From: Lachnospiraceae bacterium UBA1729
GTDB lineage: Bacteria > Bacillota > Clostridia > Lachnospirales > Lachnospiraceae
Assembly: GCA_002315945.1 (NCBI GenBank)
Contig: DCIJ01000015.1
Span: 3,975 to 39,355, forward strand
Direction of reading: 5' to 3'
DNA length: 35,381 nt
Shown: piece by piece, positions 16,745 through 24,005 of the stretch
Position numbering within the stretch: the stretch's first letter is position 1
Layout: each line of letters opens with the position of its first letter
Position numbers and translations under genes: made by a program
Notes under the pieces: model-generated
Told to the model about the DNA's origin: nothing
The model's database searches: none
Seen by the model: the letters and a program-made list of their open reading frames with translations, nothing else

Positions 16745-16775
16745 AAAAAAATAACAGTCCTTTCAGACTGTTATT
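16745..16775 (-). terminator. Terminator overlapping end of the MmcQ-MGMT gene
   Basis: AATAACAGTC (16750-16759) pairs perfectly with GACTGTTATT (16766-16775), followed on the minus strand by seven T. The last four sense codons and the TGA of the gene (16763-16765) are inside the hairpin. Confidence 0.92.
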
Positions 16776-17386
16776 CCATACTTTTTTAAATCAACCCTAT
16801 TGCCGGCAACTTCTATGCCATCGGCCTCAAGTCTCTTTCTTTGTTCATCCTCGCCACCAAAGGCAAATGCTCCCGACAGCTCCCCCTTTGCATTTACAAC
16901 TCTATAGCAGGGTATCCCTTCAGGATCAGGATTATTATGAAGCGCATTACCTACTGCCCGACTCATTTTCTCATTTCCCGCAAGCTTTGCCACCTGTCCA
17001 TAGGTCGCCACTTTTCCCCTTGGGATTTTCCTTACAGCCTCATAAATTCTCTTTCTGGGACTGTCAGATACCAGATCGTAGCTTTCAGCTATCATCCTCT
17101 TAATGTCATTTTCCGGAATGCTTCCATCAATAATCACCGTATTCCAGTGTTCCTTGTTCTGATGATAGCCTGGTATTACAGCTTCGTAGGTACTCCTCCA
17201 GAAGTCTCTCCATTCCGGAGTAACCTTAACATTAATATTAAGTTTGCCCTCACGCTCATAGGTCCACAAAAAAGCTTTGTCACTGCCCTTAACTCTGACC
17301 AGCTGCCAGTTAGGATCATGAAAAGGAGCGCTCTGATATGTATCAGCAAAACTAAGGCCATATGCTAACAGCTCTTCTCTGGTCAT
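16763..17386 (-). CDS. MmcQ/YjbR domain fused to O6-alkylguanine-DNA methyltransferase domain
   Basis: A 207-residue two-domain protein. Residues about 1-107 are MmcQ/YjbR (DUF419), a CyaY-like fold, with AFLWTYEREGKLNINVKV and the end IAESYDLV. Residues about 112-190 are the MGMT DNA-binding domain with IPRGKVATYGQVAKLAG and RAVGNALHNNP. The active-site motif is IPCYRVV: the alkyl-accepting Cys160 is kept, but His of the usual PCHRV is Tyr161. It therefore may be a slow transferase or a damage-binding protein like ATL proteins, which have PWHR. It starts 3 bases after argJ stops and ends inside a terminator. Confidence 0.88.
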   Translation of the reverse strand: MTREELLAYGLSFADTYQSAPFHDPNWQLVRVKGSDKAFLWTYEREGKLNINVKVTPEWRDFWRSTYEAVIPGYHQNKEHWNTVIIDGSIPENDIKRMIAESYDLVSDSPRKRIYEAVRKIPRGKVATYGQVAKLAGNEKMSRAVGNALHNNPDPEGIPCYRVVNAKGELSGAFAFGGEDEQRKRLEADGIEVAGNRVDLKKYGITV

Positions 17387-17389
17387 ACT

Positions 17390-18613
17390 CTATGACCTGT
17401 AATCTGCATTAATCTTGACGTAATCATAAGTAAGATCGCATCCCCATGCTGTAGCACTTGCATCCCCTGCATTCATTTCACAGCGAACGGTTACCGCCTC
17501 AGCTCCCAGCACCTGAAGTGCCAGCTCTTCATCAAAGGCAGGTGCAGCACCCTGTGCTATTACCTGAACACTTCCTGCTTCACTTTCAAAGAATAAATCT
17601 ACAATATCAGGGTTAAACTCAACACCAGAATAGCCAAGTGCGCACATAAAACGTCCACAGTTAGCATCCTTTCCATATATTGCAGCCTTGCACAGAGATG
17701 ATCCAACTACAGATTTGGAAAGAGTAACTGCTTCCTCTTTATTTTTAGCTCCATTTACAATAACCTCAAATAAATGAGTAGCTCCCTCACCGTCAGCTGC
17801 CATTTTTTTAGCCAGCTCGGTGTTAATATAATCTAAAGCTTCACAGAAGATGTTGTAATCTTCACACTCTGTTGTAATCTCAGTATTGCCTGCCAATCCA
17901 TTAGCCATGATAAAGCAGGTATCATTAGTTGAGGTATCTCCATCCACAGAAATCATATTGTAGGAATCAACTATTGAAGCTGACAGGGCCTTCTGGAGCA
18001 TTTCACAGCTGATAGCAGCATCTGTAGAAATATAGCAGAGCATAGTACACATATTGGGATGTATCATACCACTTCCCTTGGTCATGGCTCCTATGGTAAC
18101 TTTTTTGCCGGAAAGTTCTATCTCCACTGCCATCATCTTATGCACAGTATCAGTGGTCATGATAGCCTTGGCCGCACGTTCGGAGGCCTCATAGCCTCTC
18201 TTTAATCCTGCTGCCAGCTTTGGAACTCCACCTACTATCCTATCCTCGGGAATCTGCATTCCAATTACACCTGTGGAGCCAATGCATACCTGTTCAGGTT
18301 TAATCTGCATTTCCTTTGCCACAGCATCAGCAGTCTTCTGGCAGATATCCATACCTTCTTTACCGGTACATGCATTTGCAATTCCTGAATTGACAACAAT
18401 TGCTCGTCCGCTTCCGCCTTTTACTACCACATCTCTGTCCCAGATAACTGGTGCCGCTTTTACAACATTGGTTGTAAAGGTACCTGCCACTGTACAGTCT
18501 GCCTCACTATAAACCATAGCCATATCAGTACGACCCTGATATTTTATTCCGGCAGCTGTGTCGGATGCAAAAAAGCCAATGGGTGCTGTAATTCCTTCAT
18601 TCAATACTTTCAT
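17390..18613 (-). CDS. argJ: Bifunctional ornithine acetyltransferase / N-acetylglutamate synthase
   Basis: A 407-residue ArgJ. It moves acetyl from N-acetylornithine to glutamate in the arginine pathway. The precursor self-cleaves before a Thr that becomes the nucleophile: here KGSGMIHPNMCTML gives Thr190 after Cys189, where Ala is common. Other family parts include GRAIVVNSGIANACTG, IGSTGVIG and SVDGDTSTNDT. The C-terminal GCDLTYDYVKINADYRS is intact. GGGAGGA precedes ATG 18613. It lies between the AGCS symporter and the MGMT fusion in one apparent operon. No other arg gene is in the window. Confidence 0.96.
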   Translation of the reverse strand: MKVLNEGITAPIGFFASDTAAGIKYQGRTDMAMVYSEADCTVAGTFTTNVVKAAPVIWDRDVVVKGGSGRAIVVNSGIANACTGKEGMDICQKTADAVAKEMQIKPEQVCIGSTGVIGMQIPEDRIVGGVPKLAAGLKRGYEASERAAKAIMTTDTVHKMMAVEIELSGKKVTIGAMTKGSGMIHPNMCTMLCYISTDAAISCEMLQKALSASIVDSYNMISVDGDTSTNDTCFIMANGLAGNTEITTECEDYNIFCEALDYINTELAKKMAADGEGATHLFEVIVNGAKNKEEAVTLSKSVVGSSLCKAAIYGKDANCGRFMCALGYSGVEFNPDIVDLFFESEAGSVQVIAQGAAPAFDEELALQVLGAEAVTVRCEMNAGDASATAWGCDLTYDYVKINADYRS

Positions 18614-18630
18614 TAGAGAGATCCTCCCAA

Positions 18631-20040
18631 TTATTTTCCTTTTTTCCTGTCAAGAAAGCTCTTGGTCTCCTTTGCAGCAATTCCACTTAATGCAACCAGT
18701 GCAATCAGGTTAGGAAGTGCCATCAGACCATTAAATATATCTGCAATTGTCCAAACAGCTGACACAGTCATGTAAGGACCAATGAATACTGCTGCAATAT
18801 AAACCCAGCGATATACGCCAACTACCTTCATATTACCACTAGTCAGATACTCAAGACATTTCTCTGAGTAGTAATCCCAACCAAGGATTGTGGTAAATGC
18901 GAAGAATACCAGTGAAATCATAAGAATGAAGCTTGCTACTGTTTCAGGGAAAGGCAGTCCTAACTGAAAAGCCTTTGTTGTAACAGCTACACCTTCAAGT
19001 CCCATGTCCCACGCACCAGTGATTACAATAGTAAGTCCTGTAAGTGTACATACAATAAGTGTATCAATTACTGTACCCATCATGGATACAAGACCCTGTT
19101 GAACAGGCTCATCTACCTGAGCTGATGCTGCTGCGATAGGTGCACTACCAAGGCCTGCCTCATTAGAGAAAATACCTCTGGCAATACCTTTTTGCATAGC
19201 AAGAATGATTGCTCCAACAGCACCACCGGCTGCTGCACGAAGACCAAATGCGCTCTCAACTATTTCAACAAAAGCACCAGGAACCTTATCAATATTACAT
19301 ATTACTACAATAAGTGCAGATACGATATATAAAACAGCCATAAATGGAACAATTATTTCTGCAACCTTAGAAATTCTCTTTAATCCACCGATAATAACAA
19401 GTCCAACACACAATGTGACGCAGAGACCTGCAATTACTACTGTATATGAATATGTACGTCCAAACAGAGACAGTACCCATGAATTTTCAGGGTCAAAGAA
19501 ATTATTTACTGCACTGGAAATTCCGTTAATCTGAGTAAAGGTACCGATACCAAGGAGACCAACGCCAACACCAAAGAATGCAAAAATATATGAGAGCCAT
19601 GACCAACCTGCGCCCATACCTCTTTCAATATAGTAGAAAGGACCACCAACAATATGTCCATCATCCTTAACCACACGATACTTCATTGCAAGCATACATT
19701 CTGCAAATTTTGTTGCAGTTCCAAGAAGTGCTGCAATCCACATCCAAAACAGCGCGCCAGGGCCACCAGCTACAATAGCGGTTGCTACACCTACGATATT
19801 ACCTGTTCCGATAGTAGCTGAGAGTGCTGTACACAGAGCTGCAAAGCTACTAATTTCTCCATGCTTTCCTGAACTGTCATTCTTAAAAATAAGCTTCACT
19901 GCATGACCAAGTTCGGTAAACTGAACTCCACGGAGACGGATTGTCAAAAAGATTCCAACCACCAGAATCATCACAATAAGTGGAACACCCCAGACAAAAT
20001 CATCAATTGCCCCAAGAATACTACTAATTTGTTCTAACAT
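18631..20040 (-). CDS. AGCS family sodium/alanine-glycine symporter
   Basis: A 469-residue alanine/glycine:cation symporter with about eleven membrane segments. Family motifs seen: LCTALSATIGTGNIVGVATAIVAGGPGALFWMW and ARGIFSNEAGLGSAPIAAASA. It brings in alanine or glycine with Na+. A glycine riboswitch with a terminator lies in its leader, so glycine is the likely substrate or signal. AGAGGT precedes ATG 20040. The next gene, argJ, starts 17 bases after the stop with no terminator, so the riboswitch probably controls both. Confidence 0.95.
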   Translation of the reverse strand: MLEQISSILGAIDDFVWGVPLIVMILVVGIFLTIRLRGVQFTELGHAVKLIFKNDSSGKHGEISSFAALCTALSATIGTGNIVGVATAIVAGGPGALFWMWIAALLGTATKFAECMLAMKYRVVKDDGHIVGGPFYYIERGMGAGWSWLSYIFAFFGVGVGLLGIGTFTQINGISSAVNNFFDPENSWVLSLFGRTYSYTVVIAGLCVTLCVGLVIIGGLKRISKVAEIIVPFMAVLYIVSALIVVICNIDKVPGAFVEIVESAFGLRAAAGGAVGAIILAMQKGIARGIFSNEAGLGSAPIAAASAQVDEPVQQGLVSMMGTVIDTLIVCTLTGLTIVITGAWDMGLEGVAVTTKAFQLGLPFPETVASFILMISLVFFAFTTILGWDYYSEKCLEYLTSGNMKVVGVYRWVYIAAVFIGPYMTVSAVWTIADIFNGLMALPNLIALVALSGIAAKETKSFLDRKKGK

Positions 20041-20130
20041 TTCTCTACCTCTTTCATTTTGTATTTTTTGATTTCAACAAAACCAAATATGCTATTCCTG
20101 GCTGCTTACGAAGGCCATGCCCATTGCATA

Positions 20131-20158
20131 AAAATAAGAGCTGATTATTATCAGCTCT
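20131..20158 (-). terminator. Intrinsic terminator of the glycine riboswitch
   Basis: AGAGCTGAT (20137-20145) pairs with ATCAGCTCT (20150-20158), loop of 4, followed on the minus strand by TATTTTTAT. It lies between the aptamer and the symporter start and is the likely expression platform. The adjacent CTCTCTAGAGAG can offer a competing pairing. Confidence 0.85.
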
Positions 20159-20185
20159 CTAGAGAGGGAACATATCTACAATATG

Positions 20186-20269
20186 CTCTGTCCTTTTGCC
20201 TGAGAGATTGGCAGTATATGCCGTACACCTTCGGCGCTTTGCTATATTTCAGCGAAAGACTCTCCAGAG
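20186..20269 (-). ncRNA. Glycine riboswitch aptamer
   Basis: On the minus strand the region opens CTCTGGAGAG, carries GCGCCGAAGG in the middle and closes with CTCTCAGGCAAAAGGACAGAG-type sequence, which is the conserved glycine aptamer core. I see one full aptamer rather than a clear tandem. Single glycine aptamers next to sodium/amino-acid symporters are known. It is followed by a terminator and the AGCS gene. Confidence 0.93.
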
Positions 20270-20293
20270 TTTATGTTGCGTAATCTGTCGGTT

Positions 20294-20322
20294 AGAATAG
20301 CATACCTGCGCACTCTTAGCAA
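20294..20322 (-). promoter_or_regulatory. Sigma-A promoter of the riboswitch operon
   Basis: Minus strand TTGCTA (20317-20322), 17 bases ending TATGC (extended -10), then TATTCT (20294-20299), just upstream of the aptamer. Confidence 0.75.
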
Positions 20323-20358
20323 CATCATTTTTGTGAATTCCCATTTTAACCAGAAATA

Positions 20359-21723
20359 TTATATATGATCCGCCTTGTCTTTTATTACTATCAGCTTTTT
20401 TGCAAACAGCACGAATAAAAGGGCCTTACACACATTATCTGCAATCATACATAACCATACCTCTGTCAGTCCCAGGTGCCATACTTTTACGCACAGAAAA
20501 GTGAACAGTATTCGTATTCCCCACATACTGGCAGTCTCAATTACAAAAGCATGCCTGGTCTCTCCCATTCCATAATAGATTCCCTCCAGAACTATCATTA
20601 GTCCAAAAAAAGGTTCGGAGAAAGCCACCAGCTTAAGCATACCAGCTCCAAGTGATGCCACTTTTTCTACCGGTGTAAACAGACTCATAAGGGGATATGC
20701 TACAAAAAAGAGTATTATTCCCGACAGAATCATCATTCCCACAGTAATGGCAACACTTATTCTGCTTACCTTCTTTAAGCGGGTCTGATTTCTCTCGCCC
20801 ACAGCATACCCTATCATGGTGGAAGTCGCTGTCCGTAGTCCGTATCCAGGGATGTAAAACAGTGTTTCTGCCGTAACAGCTATTGAATGGGCAGCAAAAA
20901 TTGTAGTTCCCATGGAGGATACCAGTCCTGCAAATACCACATACCCGGCACAGGATGTCACATTGGTAAGCAATACCGGGAATCCCAATCCCCATACCTT
21001 GGACATCATGGCAGTATCAATCGTAAATTCTGTTGTCTTCCAGCTAAGCATCCGATTTTTAAAGAAAATATACATCATGGCAAAGCCGGACAGTGAATAG
21101 GCAATAGCGGTAGCAATAGCTGCACCGGTGACCCCAAGTCTCAGGCCATAGATAAATACCATATTCAAAACAATATTCAGGACATTAGTGCCTACTGAAA
21201 TGATCATAGGCGTCCTGGTATCTCCGCAGGCCCTGATACAATAGCCCATTATGGTTCCAATCACTCTGACAACCAGAGGAATTGAAATAATAGTAAAATA
21301 CAGGGACGCAGGATGAATAATTCTTTCCTCTGCCCCCATCCATATTGGAATCATGGGACTTAAAACAATGGACAGGGTTTCGATTATTGTTGCAATAATA
21401 ATCCCCAAAAAGACAGCCTGCATGCTAAGCTTTTTTACCTGCTTATCATCTCTTGCTCCAACGGCCTGAGCCACCAGTGTCAGGGCTGCTGCCGCAATTG
21501 CAAAGGGAACACTATTGACTAACCAGGTAATAGTGGTTGTTACAGATACTGCCGCCGTAGCATCTTCACCAAGTCGTCCAACCATGGCCGTATCCACATA
21601 CTGAAGCAGTGTAGACAAAATCTGTTCCATTACTGTAGGCACAGCAAGGCTCACCATCATTGCAATAATGGATTTGTAGGATGTATTATTCGATTCGATG
21701 GTCTTTGAATCTTTGTTCACCAT
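20359..21723 (-). CDS. MATE family efflux transporter
   Basis: A 454-residue, 12-segment MATE transporter that exports organic cations or other compounds using Na+ or H+. It shows VSLAVPTVMEQILSTLLQYVDTAMVGRLG at the first helix and GVTGAAIATAIAYSLSG in the middle, both typical. It starts at ATG 21723 with no convincing ribosome binding site, right after the terminator of the yjdF-like gene, so the exact start is uncertain (Met22 would be too late, inside helix 1). I see no terminator between its stop and the riboswitch promoter. Confidence 0.92.
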   Translation of the reverse strand: MVNKDSKTIESNNTSYKSIIAMMVSLAVPTVMEQILSTLLQYVDTAMVGRLGEDATAAVSVTTTITWLVNSVPFAIAAAALTLVAQAVGARDDKQVKKLSMQAVFLGIIIATIIETLSIVLSPMIPIWMGAEERIIHPASLYFTIISIPLVVRVIGTIMGYCIRACGDTRTPMIISVGTNVLNIVLNMVFIYGLRLGVTGAAIATAIAYSLSGFAMMYIFFKNRMLSWKTTEFTIDTAMMSKVWGLGFPVLLTNVTSCAGYVVFAGLVSSMGTTIFAAHSIAVTAETLFYIPGYGLRTATSTMIGYAVGERNQTRLKKVSRISVAITVGMMILSGIILFFVAYPLMSLFTPVEKVASLGAGMLKLVAFSEPFFGLMIVLEGIYYGMGETRHAFVIETASMWGIRILFTFLCVKVWHLGLTEVWLCMIADNVCKALLFVLFAKKLIVIKDKADHI

Positions 21724-21736
21724 TCACGTTCATACA

Positions 21737-21758
21737 AAAGAAGAGCCCTCAGGCTCTT
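21737..21758 (-). terminator. Terminator overlapping end of yjdF-like gene
   Basis: AAGAGCC (21741-21747), loop of four, GGCTCTT (21752-21758), followed on the minus strand by CTTTTG. The stop codon of the gene (TGA, 21749-21751) is in the loop. Confidence 0.7.
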
Positions 21759-22168
21759 CCTCTGTGTCTTTCTTTTTTCTTTTGTTGCCTGAGTTCAAAT
21801 TTTTTGGCCGCCTCCTCCAGTTTTTCTTCTTTACTTCGAAGCTTCCTCTCCGTCTTGAACTCCTCACGCTGAAGCTGCAGTGCAATCTGGGATTTGGTTC
21901 CAATCCCCTTCTGTGCCACCTGCCTTTTTGCTTCACGCTGTCTTCTCTTGGGACTGATGCTCCTTGCTTCTTCAATCACATCTACCCCTGGACTATAGCG
22001 CAGTTTGAAATAATTTTGCTTTACGAAGTCATATACTTCGTAATCCTTTGGCTCGCTTCCAAAAGTAACCTTGGCAACATACAGCTTGTCATTAATTACT
22101 CTCTCAAAAATGCCAATCCAAAATGGGTCCTCAAAACAGACCGTTAGTCTTCCATTTGCTCTGTCCAT
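21749..22168 (-). CDS. yjdF: YjdF family protein (DUF2992)
   Basis: A 139-residue YjdF-like protein. The N-terminal part has GRLTVCFEDPFWIGIFER and the family hallmark KVTFGSEPKDYEVYDFV, then a very basic C-terminal helix with KRRQREAKRQVAQKGIGTKSQIALQ and a coiled coil to the end. The biochemical role is unknown. In other Firmicutes it is controlled by a riboswitch that senses azaaromatic compounds. AGGAGGG stands 7 bases before ATG 22168. A longer start at 22195 has none. A structured leader of about 170 bases precedes it and a MATE exporter follows, which fits response to toxic aromatics. Confidence 0.9.
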   Translation of the reverse strand: MDRANGRLTVCFEDPFWIGIFERVINDKLYVAKVTFGSEPKDYEVYDFVKQNYFKLRYSPGVDVIEEARSISPKRRQREAKRQVAQKGIGTKSQIALQLQREEFKTERKLRSKEEKLEEAAKKFELRQQKKKERHRGRA

Positions 22169-22204
22169 ATTTTCCCTCCTAATTTGCAAAAACAAACTTA
22201 CCTA

Positions 22205-22337
22205 TGAACAAAGAATGGACAACCCAGGAGGGGCAGGTTACTTACCTGATATTTCAGCCATTTTTCTAAAATATCAGACGGCCGGGCTACCTACCGGCTC
22301 TGGCATATAAAATGCGTTGCGTTTTTATCTTTGTGTG
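22205..22337 (-). ncRNA. Structured leader, probable yjdF-motif (azaaromatic-sensing) riboswitch
   Basis: Between the promoter and the yjdF-like start lies about 170 bases of RNA with several stems: CCAG (22300-22303 side) with CTGG (22224-22227 side) closing the domain, GCCGG/CCGGC around AGGTAG (22281-22298), CTGATATTT with AAATATCAG (about 22245-22276), and CAGGT/ACCTG (about 22233-22248). The GC-rich folded core followed by an A/T-rich spacer and the ribosome binding site fits a translational switch. The class is inferred from the gene it precedes. I did not fit it to the Rfam model. Confidence 0.65.
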
Positions 22338-22343
22338 TTGATT

Positions 22344-22372
22344 AATATATTACATTTTTACAGTGAATGCAA
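22344..22372 (-). promoter_or_regulatory. Sigma-A promoter of yjdF-like gene
   Basis: Minus strand TTGCAT (22367-22372), 17 bases, TATATT (22344-22349), placing the start of transcription near 22337 and giving the long leader. Confidence 0.75.
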
Positions 22373-22407
22373 CTTGACTTTTTATCTATATTTTTCTGTA
22401 TTTATAC

Positions 22408-23031
22408 TTATTTTACAACCTTTTCAAAATCAGATGCCGGATGCTTACACAACGGACAGATAAAATCTGCAGGAAGTTCTTCCCCAACATATTCATATCC
22501 GCATATTGTACAACGCCAAACATTCTTGACCTCTTCAGTCTTTCCTACCTCCTCTGGCTTTGGCTTAATGTTGTTCAGATAGTACTCATAGGTTACAGAA
22601 GGAACTTCGCTCAGAACTTCCATATCCGTCACTTCACCTACAAACATAGTGTGGGATCCTAAATCTTCAGTCTTATCCACCTTGACCGAAATAAAAGCAT
22701 TTGTTCCCTTAGTAATGTAATTGATGCCATTAGCACCACGACTGCATTCATTAAAGTCAGCAAATTTGTCTACATCTCTGCCGCTTTGGAATCCAAAATG
22801 CTTAAACAAATCGAAGGATGCATCCTGAGCGATAATAGAGACAGTAAACTCTCCCGTCTTTAATATCATGTCATGTGTGAAATTTGCCTTGTTTACACAA
22901 ATACTGACCTGGTTTGGTGTTGATGCCGCCTGGATAGCAGTATTGATAATACATCCATTATCCTTATCTCCATCCTTGGCTGTTAACACAAATAATCCGT
23001 AACTTAATTTGTACATAGCTTTCTTGTCCAT
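22408..23031 (-). CDS. Flavin reductase-rubredoxin fusion (Hrb-like)
   Basis: A 207-residue protein. Residues about 1-155 are an FMN-binding split-barrel flavin reductase domain (YKLSYGLFVLTAKDGDKDNGCIINTA, GEFTVSIIAQDA, HTMFVGEV). Residues about 170-207 are rubredoxin, with Cys174, Cys177, Cys192, Cys195 in CTICGY and CPLCKH binding one iron. Such high-molecular-weight rubredoxins in anaerobes pass electrons from NADH or NADPH to flavodiiron proteins that reduce O2 or NO. No flavodiiron gene is in the window. ATG 23031 has AAGGAGA upstream. The TTG six bases before is less likely. Confidence 0.92.
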   Translation of the reverse strand: MDKKAMYKLSYGLFVLTAKDGDKDNGCIINTAIQAASTPNQVSICVNKANFTHDMILKTGEFTVSIIAQDASFDLFKHFGFQSGRDVDKFADFNECSRGANGINYITKGTNAFISVKVDKTEDLGSHTMFVGEVTDMEVLSEVPSVTYEYYLNNIKPKPEEVGKTEEVKNVWRCTICGYEYVGEELPADFICPLCKHPASDFEKVVK

Positions 23032-23139
23032 ACCCAAATCTCCTTCCCGAATACTGCTAGTTTTTTACCCAGATACCAACTTGAAACACATCCATTTTTA
23101 CCACATTTCATGGGGGTTTTAGAGCATTTCTTACTAGGC

Positions 23140-23168
23140 AATTTATGCCATCGTATTCCTTTTGTCAA
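23140..23168 (-). promoter_or_regulatory. Sigma-A promoter of the flavin reductase-rubredoxin gene
   Basis: Minus strand TTGACA (23163-23168), 17 bases, TAAATT (23140-23145), with a leader of about 100 bases. Confidence 0.6.
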
Positions 23169-23208
23169 GGTCTATTTTCAGGCAGATTTTTATGCTATAT
23201 TATTCATC

Positions 23209-23231
23209 AATTCTTTTTCTTTTGCTATAAT
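23209..23231 (+). promoter_or_regulatory. Candidate promoter of sfsA (extended -10)
   Basis: TTTTGCTATAAT: an extended -10 (TGC before TATAAT, 23226-23231) on the plus strand, 68 bases before the sfsA start. The -35 side is weak. Confidence 0.55.
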
Positions 23232-23298
23232 TTGTTTCGGATTATTTTTTACCAGGATTATGTATTTTTTCATAAGAAATGATGGAGCATGTTAGATT

Positions 23299-23988
23299 AT
23301 GATATATAACAGGACTTTAGAGGCCACATTCATAGACAGACCAAATCGTTTTATTGCCCATGTGCAAATCCCTGGTGCTTCTAATCCAGAGACTGTTCAT
23401 GTTAAAAATACAGGTCGTTGTAAAGAATTACTGCTGCCCGGTTCCCGTGTAGTATTATTCGACTCGGAGAATACTTCCCGCAAGACAAGATATGATCTGA
23501 TAGGTGTATACAAAGAGGGACTTGGATATATTAATATGGATTCTCAAGCTCCAAATGCTGCTGTCAAAGAGTGGCTTATGAATCCTGATAATCCACTGTT
23601 TCCAAATATTACTTATTTAAAGCCCGAATATAAATATGGTAATTCAAGGATTGATTTCTATTTTGAACAGGGTGAATCAAAGACTTTTATTGAGGTCAAG
23701 GGCGTTACACTTGAATATGATGGCATTGGATATTTCCCGGATGCCCCTTCAGAACGCGCCGTAAAGCATTTAAAAGAGCTTATGGAGATAAAAGCCGCTG
23801 GAAACAATGCCTATATTGCCTTTGTAATCCAGATGCCAGGTATCACCATGGTTCTGCCAAATGAAGCTACCGACAAGGCCTTTGCCCAGGCCTACCACGA
23901 AGCCATATCCGCTGGAGTAAAGCCTTTGTTCCTTCCCTGCCAGATGACACACTCAGAATTGATTATTCCGGTGTCAGGCGCTCTTTAG
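23299..23988 (+). CDS. sfsA: SfsA family DNA/RNA-binding protein
   Basis: A 229-residue SfsA. The N-terminal OB-like part has FIDRPNRFIAHVQ and VHVKNTGRCKELLLPG, and the C-terminal part is a restriction-nuclease-like fold with SRIDFYFE and TFIEVKGVTLE (D...ExK), followed by FPDAPSERAVKHLKEL. It was named from sugar fermentation stimulation in E. coli, and its true role is unsettled. ATG 23299 is the only start, since a TAG lies two codons upstream in frame. The ribosome binding site is poor (GGAG 12 bases before). It converges on the MATE gene with 2 bases between stops. Confidence 0.95.
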   Translation: MIYNRTLEATFIDRPNRFIAHVQIPGASNPETVHVKNTGRCKELLLPGSRVVLFDSENTSRKTRYDLIGVYKEGLGYINMDSQAPNAAVKEWLMNPDNPLFPNITYLKPEYKYGNSRIDFYFEQGESKTFIEVKGVTLEYDGIGYFPDAPSERAVKHLKELMEIKAAGNNAYIAFVIQMPGITMVLPNEATDKAFAQAYHEAISAGVKPLFLPCQMTHSELIIPVSGAL

Positions 23989-24005
23989 TGTTAGGCGCTC
24001 TTTAG
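23976..24005. repeat. 13-bp direct repeat across the sfsA/MATE convergent stops
   Basis: AGGCGCTCTTTAG occurs at 23976-23988 and again at 23993-24005. The first copy encodes the last residues and stop of sfsA. The second encodes, on the other strand, the last residues of the MATE protein. No room is left for a normal terminator. Confidence 0.85.

Noticed and set aside
20101..20340. Second glycine aptamer in tandem
   Set aside because: Only one copy of the conserved core is visible; the remaining leader shows simple hairpins only.
23110..23295. Small plus-strand open frame before sfsA as a leader peptide
   Set aside because: It contains the sfsA promoter, has no ribosome binding site and looks like translated AT-rich spacer.
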